The notes below the pieces were generated by a model. The model did not search any database. It saw only the letters and a program-made list of their open reading frames with translations, and had not been told where the DNA came from. The position numbers were made by a program, and so were the translations under genes. From positions 1 through 64,000 of the forward strand of contig NZ_JACGZW010000013.1 in assembly GCF_014145675.1 (NCBI RefSeq): a stretch of DNA of 64,000 nt, given 5' to 3'. This stretch comes from Amycolatopsis dendrobii (GTDB lineage: Bacteria; Actinomycetota; Actinomycetes; Mycobacteriales; Pseudonocardiaceae). Positions 42,166 through 50,135 of this stretch are shown piece after piece (the first letter of the stretch is position 1; each line of letters begins with the position of its first letter).

Positions 42166-43326
42166 CTATCGCCGCGAGACGATGGCCCCGCCCTTCACCA
42201 CGAGCCGTCGCGGAGGATGGGACACGACGGCTTCGGCCGGGTACCGTGCGGCTACGAGGAAGAAATCAGCGTGGTCGCCAATTTTCAGGCCGTAATCCTT
42301 GAGCCGTAATGCTTTCGCGCCGCCGTACGTCGCCGCGTGCAGCGCGAGTTCGATCTCCGGGTCAGTCCGGAACGAGCTGCGGTACGCCAGGTGCATGGTG
42401 CGCGTCAGCATGTCCCCGTCGCCGTAGGGGCCCCACAGGTCGCGGATGCCGTCGTTGCCGCACGCGGCGTTCGCGCCCGCTGCCCGCATTTTGGCCAGCG
42501 GCGGCACCGGCCGGTCGTACACCGCCGCGGTGGTCAGTGTGATCCGCTGCTCCGCGAGGCCTTCGAGCAGCCGGTCCTGCTGCGCGTCCGGGATGCCGCA
42601 GATGCCGAACGCGTGCCCGATCGCGACCTTCCCGGCGAGCCCGAGCGCCTTCGTCCGCTCGATGACGAGCTCGATCTCCCAGGCCCCGAGCGGTCCTTCG
42701 TCGTGCAGATGCAGGTCGACCCCGCAGCCGTGCCGAGCGGCGATGTCGAAGATCGCGTCGAGGTGCCCGCGCGGATCGCGGTCGTAGCCCGCCGGGTCGA
42801 TGCCGCCGACGTTCTCGACGCCGGACGCCACGGCGCGCTCCAGCAGTTCCAGCGTGCCGGGCCGGGTGAGCAGGCCGCCCTGGGGGAAGGCGACCTGCTC
42901 GACGGTGACCCGGCCGCGATGCCGCGCCGCCGCCTCCCGCACCGCCTCGATGCCGGACAGCCCCAGTTCGGGGTCGACATCGGTGTGCGCGCGGACGAAG
43001 GAAGTGCCGTTCGCGATCATCGCGTCGAGCAGCGCGGCCGCGGGTTCGGGCGAAGGGAGCCCGAATTCCTTGCGGCGGCGCTGTTCGTTGGAGATCCGGT
43101 CGGCGAGCGTCGAACCCGAGGTGTTCGGCACCCAGGGCAGGCCCCACAGGGTCTTGTCGAGGTGGCAGTGCGCGTCGACGAGGCCGGGCAGCAGCAGCGC
43201 GCCGCCGCCGTCCTCGACGGGCCCATCCGCATCGGCGGGCCCGAACCCGGCGATCCGGCCGTCGCGCACCAGCACGTCCGTCGGATCGCCGCCTCCCAGC
43301 CGGACGTTGCGCAGCAACAGGTTCAC
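42166..43326 (-). CDS. Amidohydrolase, cytosine-deaminase-like 2
   Basis: The protein has 386 residues from GTG 43326, overlapping the symporter stop (GTGA). The metal motifs are complete: VDAHCHLDK, DLHLHDEGPLG, AIGHAFGI and the family signature GNDGIRDLWGPYGDGDML. This is the cytosine deaminase/isopropylammelide amidohydrolase branch, which hydrolyses C-N bonds of cyclic amidines and amides. It is cotranscribed with a sodium symporter and DUF3311 protein, implying that the substrate is imported by that symporter. It is paralogous to the enzyme at 38540. The substrate is not deducible from sequence alone. Confidence 0.88.
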   Translation of the reverse strand: MNLLLRNVRLGGGDPTDVLVRDGRIAGFGPADADGPVEDGGGALLLPGLVDAHCHLDKTLWGLPWVPNTSGSTLADRISNEQRRRKEFGLPSPEPAAALLDAMIANGTSFVRAHTDVDPELGLSGIEAVREAAARHRGRVTVEQVAFPQGGLLTRPGTLELLERAVASGVENVGGIDPAGYDRDPRGHLDAIFDIAARHGCGVDLHLHDEGPLGAWEIELVIERTKALGLAGKVAIGHAFGICGIPDAQQDRLLEGLAEQRITLTTAAVYDRPVPPLAKMRAAGANAACGNDGIRDLWGPYGDGDMLTRTMHLAYRSSFRTDPEIELALHAATYGGAKALRLKDYGLKIGDHADFFLVAARYPAEAVVSHPPRRLVVKGGAIVSRR

Positions 43327-44777
43327 GCGACTCCCTCCACAGCCTCGGCCCGGACGGTCGGCTCGCGCCGCTCGGAGGTGGCGAGGCTGACGCCGACGGT
43401 CAGCACGACGTTGACGGTGATCGCTAGGAGCCCGGGGTTGAGTCCCCACAATGTGTTCTTCGAAGCGAGCACCGTCCACGCGACGATCGCCACGCCGACC
43501 ACGAGCCCGGTCGCCGCGCCCGCCTTGGTCAGCCGCCGCCACACCAGCCCCAGCACGATCGCCGGGAAGAACTGGGAGACGCCGTTCTGGCCGGTCAGCA
43601 GCAGGTTCACCAGCAGGGCGGGCTGGAAGATCGCGAAGACCAGCGCCACCGCGGTCACCACGACGACCAGCGCGCGCGACAGCCGGAACACGCCCAGTTC
43701 GCTGGTCTTCGGCCGCAGGACGCCCTGGTAGACGTTGCGGGCCAGCAGCGTCGCGGACTGCAGGAGCAGCAGGCTGATCGGCACGATCGCGGCCAGCGCG
43801 CCCGCGCCGCCGACGAGACCGACCACCCACGACGGCATGGTCTTCAGCGTCAGCGAAAGCAGCGCGCCGTTGGTGGCGCTGCCCTTCAAACCGGGCACGA
43901 CGAGCACCGCGGCGAAGCCGACGAACAGCGTCAGCGCGATCAGGATCTGGTACAGCGGAAGGTAAATCGCGTTGCGGCGGATCGTCTGCTCGGACTTCGC
44001 GGTGTACATCGCGGCGAGCGCGTGCGGGAACATGAAGAACGCCGCGCTCGTGACGAGCAGGGTCGACATCATCCACGGGACGCCGAGCGGGCTGCCCGGA
44101 GCCGGGACGCCGAGGAAGCCGGGGTGCTGGGCCTGGACAGTGTCGATGAGATGCCCGAAACCGCCGAAGTAGTGCACGGGAATGGCGATGCCGACGACCA
44201 GCACGGTGCCGATCAGCAGGATGTCCTTGAGCACCGAAACCCACGCGGCGGCCTTCATGCCGGACGCGTAGACGAACACCGCGATCAGCACGACCGCGAG
44301 CACCATGCTGGTGACCCGGTTGATGCCGGTCGTCGTCTCGACGATCTGGCCGAGGCCGAGCAGTTGCGCCTCGATGTAGGGGATCATGAACGCCACGCCG
44401 ACGATCGCGGTCAGCGCGCCGAACCACGGGCTGCGGAAGCGGTGGGTGAAGAAATCCGCTTGGGTGACGAGGTTGTGCTTCTTCGCGTACCTCCACAATG
44501 GAGGGAGGAAGAAGTAGGACAGGACGAAGGCGCACGTGCCGTAGCCGGCGATGTAGAACGCCGCGCCGCCGTTGGCGTAGGCGAATCCGGAGGCGCCTAG
44601 GTAGGTGAAGGTCGAGTAGGTCTCGCCCGCGGCGAGCACCCAGAACAGCAGCGTCCCGTAGGACCGGCCGGCGACCGTCCACTGTTCGAGGTTCATCTGC
44701 TTCCGGCCGCGCGCGGCGAGTCCGATGACCACCGCCAGCGCCACCACGGCCAACGCGACGACGGCTCCCGCGTTCAT
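43323..44777 (-). CDS. Sodium:solute symporter (SSS family)
   Basis: The protein has 484 residues with about 13 membrane segments. SSS signatures are NLEQWTVAGRSYGTLLFWVL, AAGETYSTFTYLG near TM1-2, and GFGHLIDTVQAQHP, SATLLARNVYQG in the later core. It uses sodium to import small solutes (members carry amino acids, pantothenate, urea, nucleobase-like compounds). It overlaps DUF3311 upstream and the amidohydrolase downstream by four bases each, so it forms a coupled import-and-hydrolysis unit under operator C. Confidence 0.9.
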   Translation of the reverse strand: MNAGAVVALAVVALAVVIGLAARGRKQMNLEQWTVAGRSYGTLLFWVLAAGETYSTFTYLGASGFAYANGGAAFYIAGYGTCAFVLSYFFLPPLWRYAKKHNLVTQADFFTHRFRSPWFGALTAIVGVAFMIPYIEAQLLGLGQIVETTTGINRVTSMVLAVVLIAVFVYASGMKAAAWVSVLKDILLIGTVLVVGIAIPVHYFGGFGHLIDTVQAQHPGFLGVPAPGSPLGVPWMMSTLLVTSAAFFMFPHALAAMYTAKSEQTIRRNAIYLPLYQILIALTLFVGFAAVLVVPGLKGSATNGALLSLTLKTMPSWVVGLVGGAGALAAIVPISLLLLQSATLLARNVYQGVLRPKTSELGVFRLSRALVVVVTAVALVFAIFQPALLVNLLLTGQNGVSQFFPAIVLGLVWRRLTKAGAATGLVVGVAIVAWTVLASKNTLWGLNPGLLAITVNVVLTVGVSLATSERREPTVRAEAVEGVA

Positions 44778-44989
44778 CGCTGCTCCTGCTCGGTCTCGGC
44801 GGCGCCCGGGCGCCGGATGCGGTCGGCGACGCCGAGGAACACGGGCGTGAGGGCCACCCAGAGGAGGATCCAGAACCCGATCTCGGGCAGGAACCAGATC
44901 CGGCCGTCGCCGCTGAACCAGGGCAGGCCGGCGATCATCGCCACGTAAGGAGTGAAGGCCACCGCGGCCACCACTGCGGAACGCTTCAT
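44774..44989 (-). CDS. DUF3311 small membrane protein
   Basis: The protein has 71 residues from ATG 44989. GAAGGG stands 8 nt upstream of this ATG, better than the GTG at 44998. Two membrane helices are visible (VVAAVAFTPYVAMIAGLPWF and EIGFWILLWVALTPVFLGVA), then a charged tail. DUF3311 proteins are almost always encoded next to SSS symporters and are thought to be accessory subunits; that is family knowledge. It is the first gene of the symporter-amidohydrolase operon and starts 19 bp after operator C. Confidence 0.85.
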   Translation of the reverse strand: MKRSAVVAAVAFTPYVAMIAGLPWFSGDGRIWFLPEIGFWILLWVALTPVFLGVADRIRRPGAAETEQEQR

Positions 44990-45008
44990 CGCGCACACCC
45001 TTCATTGT

Positions 45009-45020
45009 TTGGTATACCAT
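45009..45020. promoter_or_regulatory. GntR operator C, TTGGTATACCAT
   Basis: It matches the palindrome at 11 of 12 positions, 19 bp upstream of the DUF3311 start. A weaker relative, TTGGTAGACC, lies at 45152-45161 in the same 254-bp divergent region. Confidence 0.8.
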
Positions 45021-45243
45021 AAGCGCGGCCAGTGGCGGGTTGTCAAGGGCGTGTTCAGGAACGATGCGGGGTCGCTATCGTTCGAGATGCCGGGGTGTTC
45101 GGCGATGTTTGCGGTTTGTCCGATTTGGACGCTGTTGGCGGCACGAGTGCTTTGGTAGACCGGATCACTCTGGTTTGGCGAGGCAAAACCCTTCGCCGGC
45201 ACCCGCGTTCGGGGCTAGCTTGTGTCGTCGAAGGGGGGGCGCA

Positions 45244-45591
45244 ATGGACAACTCGACGACGCAGCTGTGGCGGCCGGCCGGCCCGGCCGAACTGGAGCTG
45301 GTCCGTCAGTCCGGCTGGCGCGCGTGGCCGCCGCGGCTGCCGGATCAGCCGATCTTCTACCCGGTGCTGAACGAGGACTACGCGGTGAAGATCGCGCGAG
45401 ACTGGAACGTCCGGTACGACGGCGCCGGGTATGTGACCCGCTTCCGCGTCGAAACGGCGTTCCTCGCCCGCTACCCGGTGCGGCAGGCGGGCGGCGAGAC
45501 GATCCTGGAGCTGTGGGTCCCCGCCGAGGAGCTGGAGGAATTCAACGCGCACCTGGTCGGGGAAATCGAGGTCGTGCACGAGTTCCGCTGA
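45244..45591 (+). CDS. ADP-ribosylation/crystallin J1-like small protein
   Basis: The protein has 115 residues; GAAGGGGGG precedes the ATG. The sequence shows LWRPAGPAELELVRQSGWRA, PPRLPDQPIFYPVLNEDYAV, KIARDWNV, GYVTRFRVETAFLARYPVRQ and ELWVPAEELEEFNAHLVGEI. These match a widespread family of small proteins annotated as ADP-ribosylation/crystallin J1. They are too short for the ADP-ribosylglycohydrolase fold itself, so the name carries little functional meaning. No signal peptide. It lies inside the amidohydrolase island but without its own operator. Confidence 0.75.
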   Translation: MDNSTTQLWRPAGPAELELVRQSGWRAWPPRLPDQPIFYPVLNEDYAVKIARDWNVRYDGAGYVTRFRVETAFLARYPVRQAGGETILELWVPAEELEEFNAHLVGEIEVVHEFR

Positions 45592-45621
45592 CCGGCTGGC
45601 TCGCGAGCGCCGGTCCCGGTT

Positions 45622-46245
45622 CTAACCGTGATCGGCGCTCACGAGCCCAGCCGACAACCCGCGAAAACACCGGACCGCCAACTCGACCGGTGCCGACTTC
45701 TCCTCCGTCCCGGCCCACAGCTCAAGCGAGATCCGAATGGCATCCGTCGCCGCGGCCGCCACCAGATGCACCGTCACCTCGTCCGTCTCCGGAGCCAGCC
45801 GCGCTAACACCGGCCGCAGCCGAGTCTCGGATTCGCCGTTCACCCGATGCCACACCGCCGCCAACGCCGAATCGTCCCCGCTCGCGGCTCGCAGCAGCCC
45901 GCGCGTCCAGCTGAATTCCGTAGTGGCGTCGGCGGCGGAGATCGTCTTGTGGATCGCGTCCTCGACTGCCTTCAGCAGCGGCGTTCCTTCGGGTGTCGAC
46001 GCGAGGTGCTCCCGCCACGAATCGGCGCCTACGACCAGCAGCGGGGCGACCGCGTCCTCTTTGGTGCGGAAGTAGCGGTAGAAGGTGCGCGGCGCGACGC
46101 CCGCCGCGGCGGCGATCGCTTCCGCGGTCGTTCCCTGTGCGCCATGCTCGGTGAACAGGCGCGCGGCGGCGCGGGCGATGTCGAGTTGCGTCGCCGCTTT
46201 GCGCCGTTCGGTCAGGGTTGGGGTCTTTCCGCTCACCGTCGCCAC
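45622..46245 (-). CDS. TetR-family transcriptional regulator
   Basis: The protein has 207 residues from GTG 46245. The HTH at about 28-52 reads GAQGTTAEAIAAAAGVAPRT followed by FYRYFRTKEDAV, the strongest TetR signature. The C-terminal domain is helical. It is divergent from the SDR gene at 46338. Between them is the palindrome GTGGCA-N5-TGCCAC (46284-46300), the likely operator. It presumably controls the SDR gene and itself. Confidence 0.92.
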   Translation of the reverse strand: MATVSGKTPTLTERRKAATQLDIARAAARLFTEHGAQGTTAEAIAAAAGVAPRTFYRYFRTKEDAVAPLLVVGADSWREHLASTPEGTPLLKAVEDAIHKTISAADATTEFSWTRGLLRAASGDDSALAAVWHRVNGESETRLRPVLARLAPETDEVTVHLVAAAATDAIRISLELWAGTEEKSAPVELAVRCFRGLSAGLVSADHG

Positions 46246-46283
46246 GCTACCTGATCACTGTCAATCGTGCGGTTGCAGTCAGA

Positions 46284-46300
46284 GTGGCACAGTCTGCCAC
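46284..46300. promoter_or_regulatory. TetR operator GTGGCA-N5-TGCCAC
   Basis: Perfect 6-bp arms at 46284-46289 and 46295-46300 lie in the 92-bp divergent gap between the TetR and SDR genes. Confidence 0.7.
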
Positions 46301-46337
46301 CTAGGCGTACCGTGACGGCAGACGAAAGGAGCGGACC

Positions 46338-47123
46338 ATGAACCGTTACGAAGGACGCCGGGTGCTGGTCACCGGAGCGGGCTCGGGCATCGGGCAGGCG
46401 ACGGTGCTGCGGATGCTGGCCGAGGGCGGGCGCGTCGTCGCCGCGGACGTGAGCGAAGCGGGCCTGGCGGACACCGTCGAGAAGGCCGGCGACGCGGCGG
46501 ACCGGCTGAGCACCGTGGTCGTGAACGTCGCCGACGAAGCGTCGGTGAAGGCCGGGGTCGCGTCGGCGGTCGAGCAGCTCGGCGGGCTGGACGCGCTCGT
46601 CAACGCCGCGGGCATCCTGCGGTCGGCGCACACCCACGAGATGCCGCTGGAGGCGTTCGAGCAGGTGCTGCGCGTCAACCTGGTCGGCACGTTCCTGATG
46701 ATCCGCGAATCGATCCCGGCGCTGCGCGAGGGCAGCGGCCCGGCGGTGGTGAATTTCAGTTCGACGTCGGCGATGTTCGCGCACCCCTACATGGCGGCGT
46801 ACGCGGCGAGCAAGGGCGGCATCCAGTCGATGACGCACGCGCTGGCGTCCGAATACGCGAAGGACGGCATCCGCTTCACCGCCGTGCAGCCCGGTTCGAT
46901 CTCCTCGGGCATGACCGACGGCAGCGGCAAGAGCAAGCAGAGCGTCGGCCCCGGCTTCCCCGAGGACGCCGACTTTACCCTGCTCGGCAAGCTGCTTCCC
47001 GCGCTGGGCCAGGGGTTCGCCGGTCCGGAGACGGTCGCGTCGGTCGTCGCGATGCTCGCCAGCGAGGACGCCGCGTTCATCACCGGCACCGAGGTCCGCA
47101 TCGACGGCGGCACGCACTTCTGA
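46338..47123 (+). CDS. Short-chain dehydrogenase/reductase (classical SDR)
   Basis: The protein has 261 residues. All classical SDR motifs are present: VTGAGSGIGQATVL (cofactor), LVNAAGIL (NNAG), the catalytic Ser in FSSTSAM, YAASKGG (Tyr-x3-Lys) and QPGSI. The acidic residue after the second strand (AADVSE) suggests NAD(H). Substrate probably a hydroxy compound; uncertain. AAAGGAGCGGACC precedes the ATG. It is divergent from and probably regulated by the TetR at 45622. Confidence 0.93.
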   Translation: MNRYEGRRVLVTGAGSGIGQATVLRMLAEGGRVVAADVSEAGLADTVEKAGDAADRLSTVVVNVADEASVKAGVASAVEQLGGLDALVNAAGILRSAHTHEMPLEAFEQVLRVNLVGTFLMIRESIPALREGSGPAVVNFSSTSAMFAHPYMAAYAASKGGIQSMTHALASEYAKDGIRFTAVQPGSISSGMTDGSGKSKQSVGPGFPEDADFTLLGKLLPALGQGFAGPETVASVVAMLASEDAAFITGTEVRIDGGTHF

Positions 47124-47173
47124 TGCGCGATTTGTTCAAGAACTGACCGGCGGCCGGGCCGTAGCGTCGCGGC

Positions 47174-47215
47174 ATGACCAAGCTTTCGACTGCCCGGCGC
47201 GGGGTGCGGCGATGA
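47174..47215 (+). CDS. Thirteen-codon upstream frame coupled to the epimerase gene
   Basis: ATG 47174 opens MTKLSTARRGVRR and ends in a TGA that overlaps the epimerase ATG at 47212 (ATGA). It could be a leader peptide coupling translation, or the tail of a lost gene. There is no independent evidence that it is expressed. Confidence 0.3.
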   Translation: MTKLSTARRGVRR

Positions 47216-48120
47216 TCCTCGTGACCGGCGGCCTCGGCATGATCGGCGCGCACACGGCCCGGGCGCTGGCCGATCTGGGGCAGGACGTCCTCGTCACCGG
47301 GCACCGGCGGACCGATGTCCCGTCCTTCCTGGAGGGCCGGGTCGCCGTGGAAACGCTCGACGTCACCGACCGGGAGGCGTTCCTCGCGCTCGGCGACCGG
47401 TACGACATCACCGCGATCGTCCACCTGGCCGGCAGCATCCCCGGCGACGACCCGGTCGCGTTCTTCCGGACCGACCTGACCGGCCTGGCCAACGCCCTCG
47501 ACGCGGCCCGGGCGTGGCAGGTGCGGCGGTTCGCGGTGGCGAGCAGCCTCGGCGTGTACCTCGGGCGCGACGAGCCGAGCTGGCACGAGGACCTGCCGCT
47601 GCCGGCCGCGGATCTGCCGCATCTCATCGTGGCGTTCAAGAAAGCCGCCGAACCCCTCACGACGCACAGCCTGCGGGGGAGCGGCGTCGAACCGGTGGTG
47701 CTGCGGATCGGGACGGTGTGGGGTCCGCTGGTGGACCCGGAATCGCCGTTCTTCCCGATCCCGTCCTACCTCAACGCCGGGCTGCGTGGCGACCCGCCGC
47801 GTCCGCTGGTCGCCGACGAGGGCTTCGACTGCTGCTACGCGCCGGACGCCGGCCGCGCGATCGCGTTGCTGATCACGGCGCCGTCGCTGAAACACGACAC
47901 GTACAACGTTTCGAGCGGGCAGCCGGTGACGAACCGGGAGTTCGGCGAGGCGCTCGCGGAGATCGCGCCGGGTGTGCCGGATCAGCTGCGGCCCGGCGGC
48001 GCGACGGGGCCGTATCTGGATATTTCGCGGCTCAGGGAGGAAACGGGCTTCGCGCCGGAGTTCGACGTGCGGGCGGCGGTGGCGGATTACGCGGAGTGGC
48101 GGAAGACGAATCCGCGCTGA
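47212..48120 (+). CDS. NAD-dependent epimerase/dehydratase (extended SDR)
   Basis: The protein has 302 residues. The cofactor motif is ILVTGGLGMIGAHTARAL (TGGxGxxG), then IVHLAGSIPGD and RRFAVASSLGVYLGRD. The usual YxxxK is not clear: the aligned region is HLIVAFKKAAEPL, where the Tyr appears replaced. It is therefore an atypical member, possibly a dehydrogenase or a binding protein for a nucleotide sugar. It follows the SDR gene by 88 bp and precedes GntR 2 by 51 bp, so it may share their transcript. Confidence 0.82.
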   Translation: MILVTGGLGMIGAHTARALADLGQDVLVTGHRRTDVPSFLEGRVAVETLDVTDREAFLALGDRYDITAIVHLAGSIPGDDPVAFFRTDLTGLANALDAARAWQVRRFAVASSLGVYLGRDEPSWHEDLPLPAADLPHLIVAFKKAAEPLTTHSLRGSGVEPVVLRIGTVWGPLVDPESPFFPIPSYLNAGLRGDPPRPLVADEGFDCCYAPDAGRAIALLITAPSLKHDTYNVSSGQPVTNREFGEALAEIAPGVPDQLRPGGATGPYLDISRLREETGFAPEFDVRAAVADYAEWRKTNPR

Positions 48121-48171
48121 GCATCCACCGGCCACAGTGGACGGTCCGGGCGGTGGTGCGAGAATGGCCCG

Positions 48172-48816
48172 ATGGCAGCGGAACAGGGCGTCGAATCCGA
48201 GACGGACCGGGTGGTCCGGCAGCTGCGGGACGAGATCCTGGACGGGGCGCGCGCACCGGGAAGCAAGCTCGTCGAACGGGATCTCGCCGCGGACCTCGGG
48301 GTGAGCCGCGTCCCGGTGCGGGACGCGCTGAAAACGCTGGTCGCCGAAGGCCTGGTCACGCCGCGTCCCCGGACGTGGGCCGTGGTGCGGGAGTTCACCG
48401 CGAGCGACATCGCCGACTTGCAGGAAGTGCGCGCGGCGCTGGAAGTCCTCACGTTCAAGCTCGCGGCGGCCCGCCATTCGCGGGCCGGGCTGGACCGGCT
48501 CCGTGCGGCACTGGACGAGGAAACGTCCGCCGCCGCTGCCGGGGACGCGGTGACGGCCCGCCGCGCGGCGGCGGATTTCCACGAGGCCGTCACGGCGATG
48601 GCGGGCAATGAGCTGCTCAACGAACTGGAACTGACCTTGCGCAGCCGGATGCGGTGGCTGCTCGGCCAGCACGAGGACCTGGAACGCGTGGCGGGGGAGC
48701 ATCGGGCGCTGTACGACGCGATCGCGCGGCGGGACGTGGACACCGTGGAAGCGCTGCTGATGGAGCACATGGAGAGCGGGCGGCATCTGCGCGGGCTGGG
48801 GCGCGGGGAGGACTGA
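48172..48816 (+). CDS. GntR-family (FCD) transcriptional regulator 2
   Basis: The protein has 214 residues. It is a paralogue of the regulator at 39892-40548 and shares long identical runs (LVERDLAA, GVSRVPVRDAL, EGLVTPRPR, REFTASD, RSRMRWLLGQH). HTH at about 12-70, FCD domain after. Because the recognition helix (GVSRVPVRDALKTL) is nearly the same as in GntR 1, both should bind TTGGTATACC sites. Its ligand domain has diverged, so the two may respond to different inducers. It lies just upstream of the peptide-type ABC operon carrying operator D. Confidence 0.92.
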   Translation: MAAEQGVESETDRVVRQLRDEILDGARAPGSKLVERDLAADLGVSRVPVRDALKTLVAEGLVTPRPRTWAVVREFTASDIADLQEVRAALEVLTFKLAAARHSRAGLDRLRAALDEETSAAAAGDAVTARRAAADFHEAVTAMAGNELLNELELTLRSRMRWLLGQHEDLERVAGEHRALYDAIARRDVDTVEALLMEHMESGRHLRGLGRGED

Positions 48817-49115
48817 CGGCCGAGTTCCCGGCAAGGAGGCGGGATCGGCCAGGGGCCGGGCACGGCCTGAGTCACGCGCTCGAGACCGCCCGTCCGCCGT
48901 CCTTTTCGGACACCCTGCTGAACCGCGGCGGGCGAGAAGCCGGCGCTTGATCATCATCATTTGGTAGGCCGCACGTCGCCCGGCGACGTGCGGCCATTTC
49001 GCGCTGTGCCAACGAGCACACAGCACGGCAACAATCCTCGAAGACACTCTTGTGATCTTGCGCGAGCACTTGGTATACCAAACGCCATCGTTTCGCTCTC
49101 GACGAGGAGACCCCC
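48817..49115. promoter_or_regulatory. Promoter region of the ABC importer operon with operator D
   Basis: About 300 bp without a gene. TTGGTATACCAA at 49070-49081 is a perfect copy of operator A, 34 bp before the first start. TTGGTAGGCC at 48961-48970 is a degenerate upstream copy. The -10/-35 elements could not be assigned. Confidence 0.8.
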
Positions 49116-50108
49116 GTGCAAGGTGTCGACACGTCCGCCGCCCCGGTCGCGACAGTCCGCTCCGGCCGCACCCTCGTGGGCACGGCCTGGCTGCGGATCC
49201 GGCGCAGCCGCATCGCGATGGCGGCGCTGGCCGCGGTGTGCCTGATCGTGCTGTTCGCGATCCTCGCCCCGGTGCTGACGGGCATCGAGGGCTCCGACCC
49301 GTTCACCGCGCACACCGGCCCGGACTTCCTCGACGGCTTCACCACGCCCGGCTTGCCGCTGGACTACTACCGCTACCCGTCGAGCGAGCACTGGCTGGGC
49401 CTCGAACCAGGCCTCGGCCGGGACATCTTCGCGCGGATGGCTTACGGCGCACGGGTTTCGCTGACCATCGCGCTGCTGGCCACCGTCGTCTCGGTCGTGC
49501 TGGGCACCGTCCTCGGCGCGGCTGCGGGCTACTTCGGCGGCAAAACCGACATGGTCATCAGCCGGATCATGGACCTGTTCCTCGCGTTCCCGCACCTGCT
49601 GCTGGTGCTGTCGCTGACGCCGATCCTGCAGTCCCGGCTGCGCGGCACCGCGCTCGATTCGGGCAGCCTGATCCCGATCTCGTCGCTGGTGATCATCCTC
49701 GGCTTCTTCGGCTGGGCTTACCTCGCCCGCGTCGTGCGCGGCCAGGTGCTTTCGATCCGCGAGCAGGAGTACGTCGAGGCGGCGAAGGCGTTCGGCGCGA
49801 GCCGCCGGTCGATCATCCTGAAGCAGATCATCCCGAACGTGCTGGGCGTCGTGCTCGTGTACGCGACCATGCTGATCCCGATCAACATCACCTCCGAAGC
49901 CGCGCTGTCGTTCCTCGGCGTCGGCGTGAAAGACCCGACGCCGTCCTGGGGCCAGATGCTCAACGCGGCACAGGCGGGCAACTGGTATCTCTCCGACCCC
50001 TGGTTCCTGGCTGTGCCCGCGGGCGCGCTCGCGATCACCGTGCTGGCTTTCAACCTGCTGGGCGACGCCGTCCGGGACGCGCTCGACCCCAAGGCGTCCC
50101 GCCGCTGA
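49116..50108 (+). CDS. Oligopeptide-type ABC permease (DppC-like)
   Basis: The protein has 330 residues from GTG 49116 (GAGGAG upstream). It has an N-terminal cytoplasmic tail, about six membrane segments and the permease loop EYVEAAKAFGASRRSIILKQ, typical of the nickel/peptide family C subunit. LGLEPGLGRDIFARMAYGAR is the family's conserved periplasmic-loop signature. It is the first gene of the five-gene importer (permease C, binding protein, permease B, ATPases D and F). Confidence 0.93.
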   Translation: MQGVDTSAAPVATVRSGRTLVGTAWLRIRRSRIAMAALAAVCLIVLFAILAPVLTGIEGSDPFTAHTGPDFLDGFTTPGLPLDYYRYPSSEHWLGLEPGLGRDIFARMAYGARVSLTIALLATVVSVVLGTVLGAAAGYFGGKTDMVISRIMDLFLAFPHLLLVLSLTPILQSRLRGTALDSGSLIPISSLVIILGFFGWAYLARVVRGQVLSIREQEYVEAAKAFGASRRSIILKQIIPNVLGVVLVYATMLIPINITSEAALSFLGVGVKDPTPSWGQMLNAAQAGNWYLSDPWFLAVPAGALAITVLAFNLLGDAVRDALDPKASRR

Positions 50109-50135
50109 TTTTCCCTTCTGCATAAGGAGTGTTCC

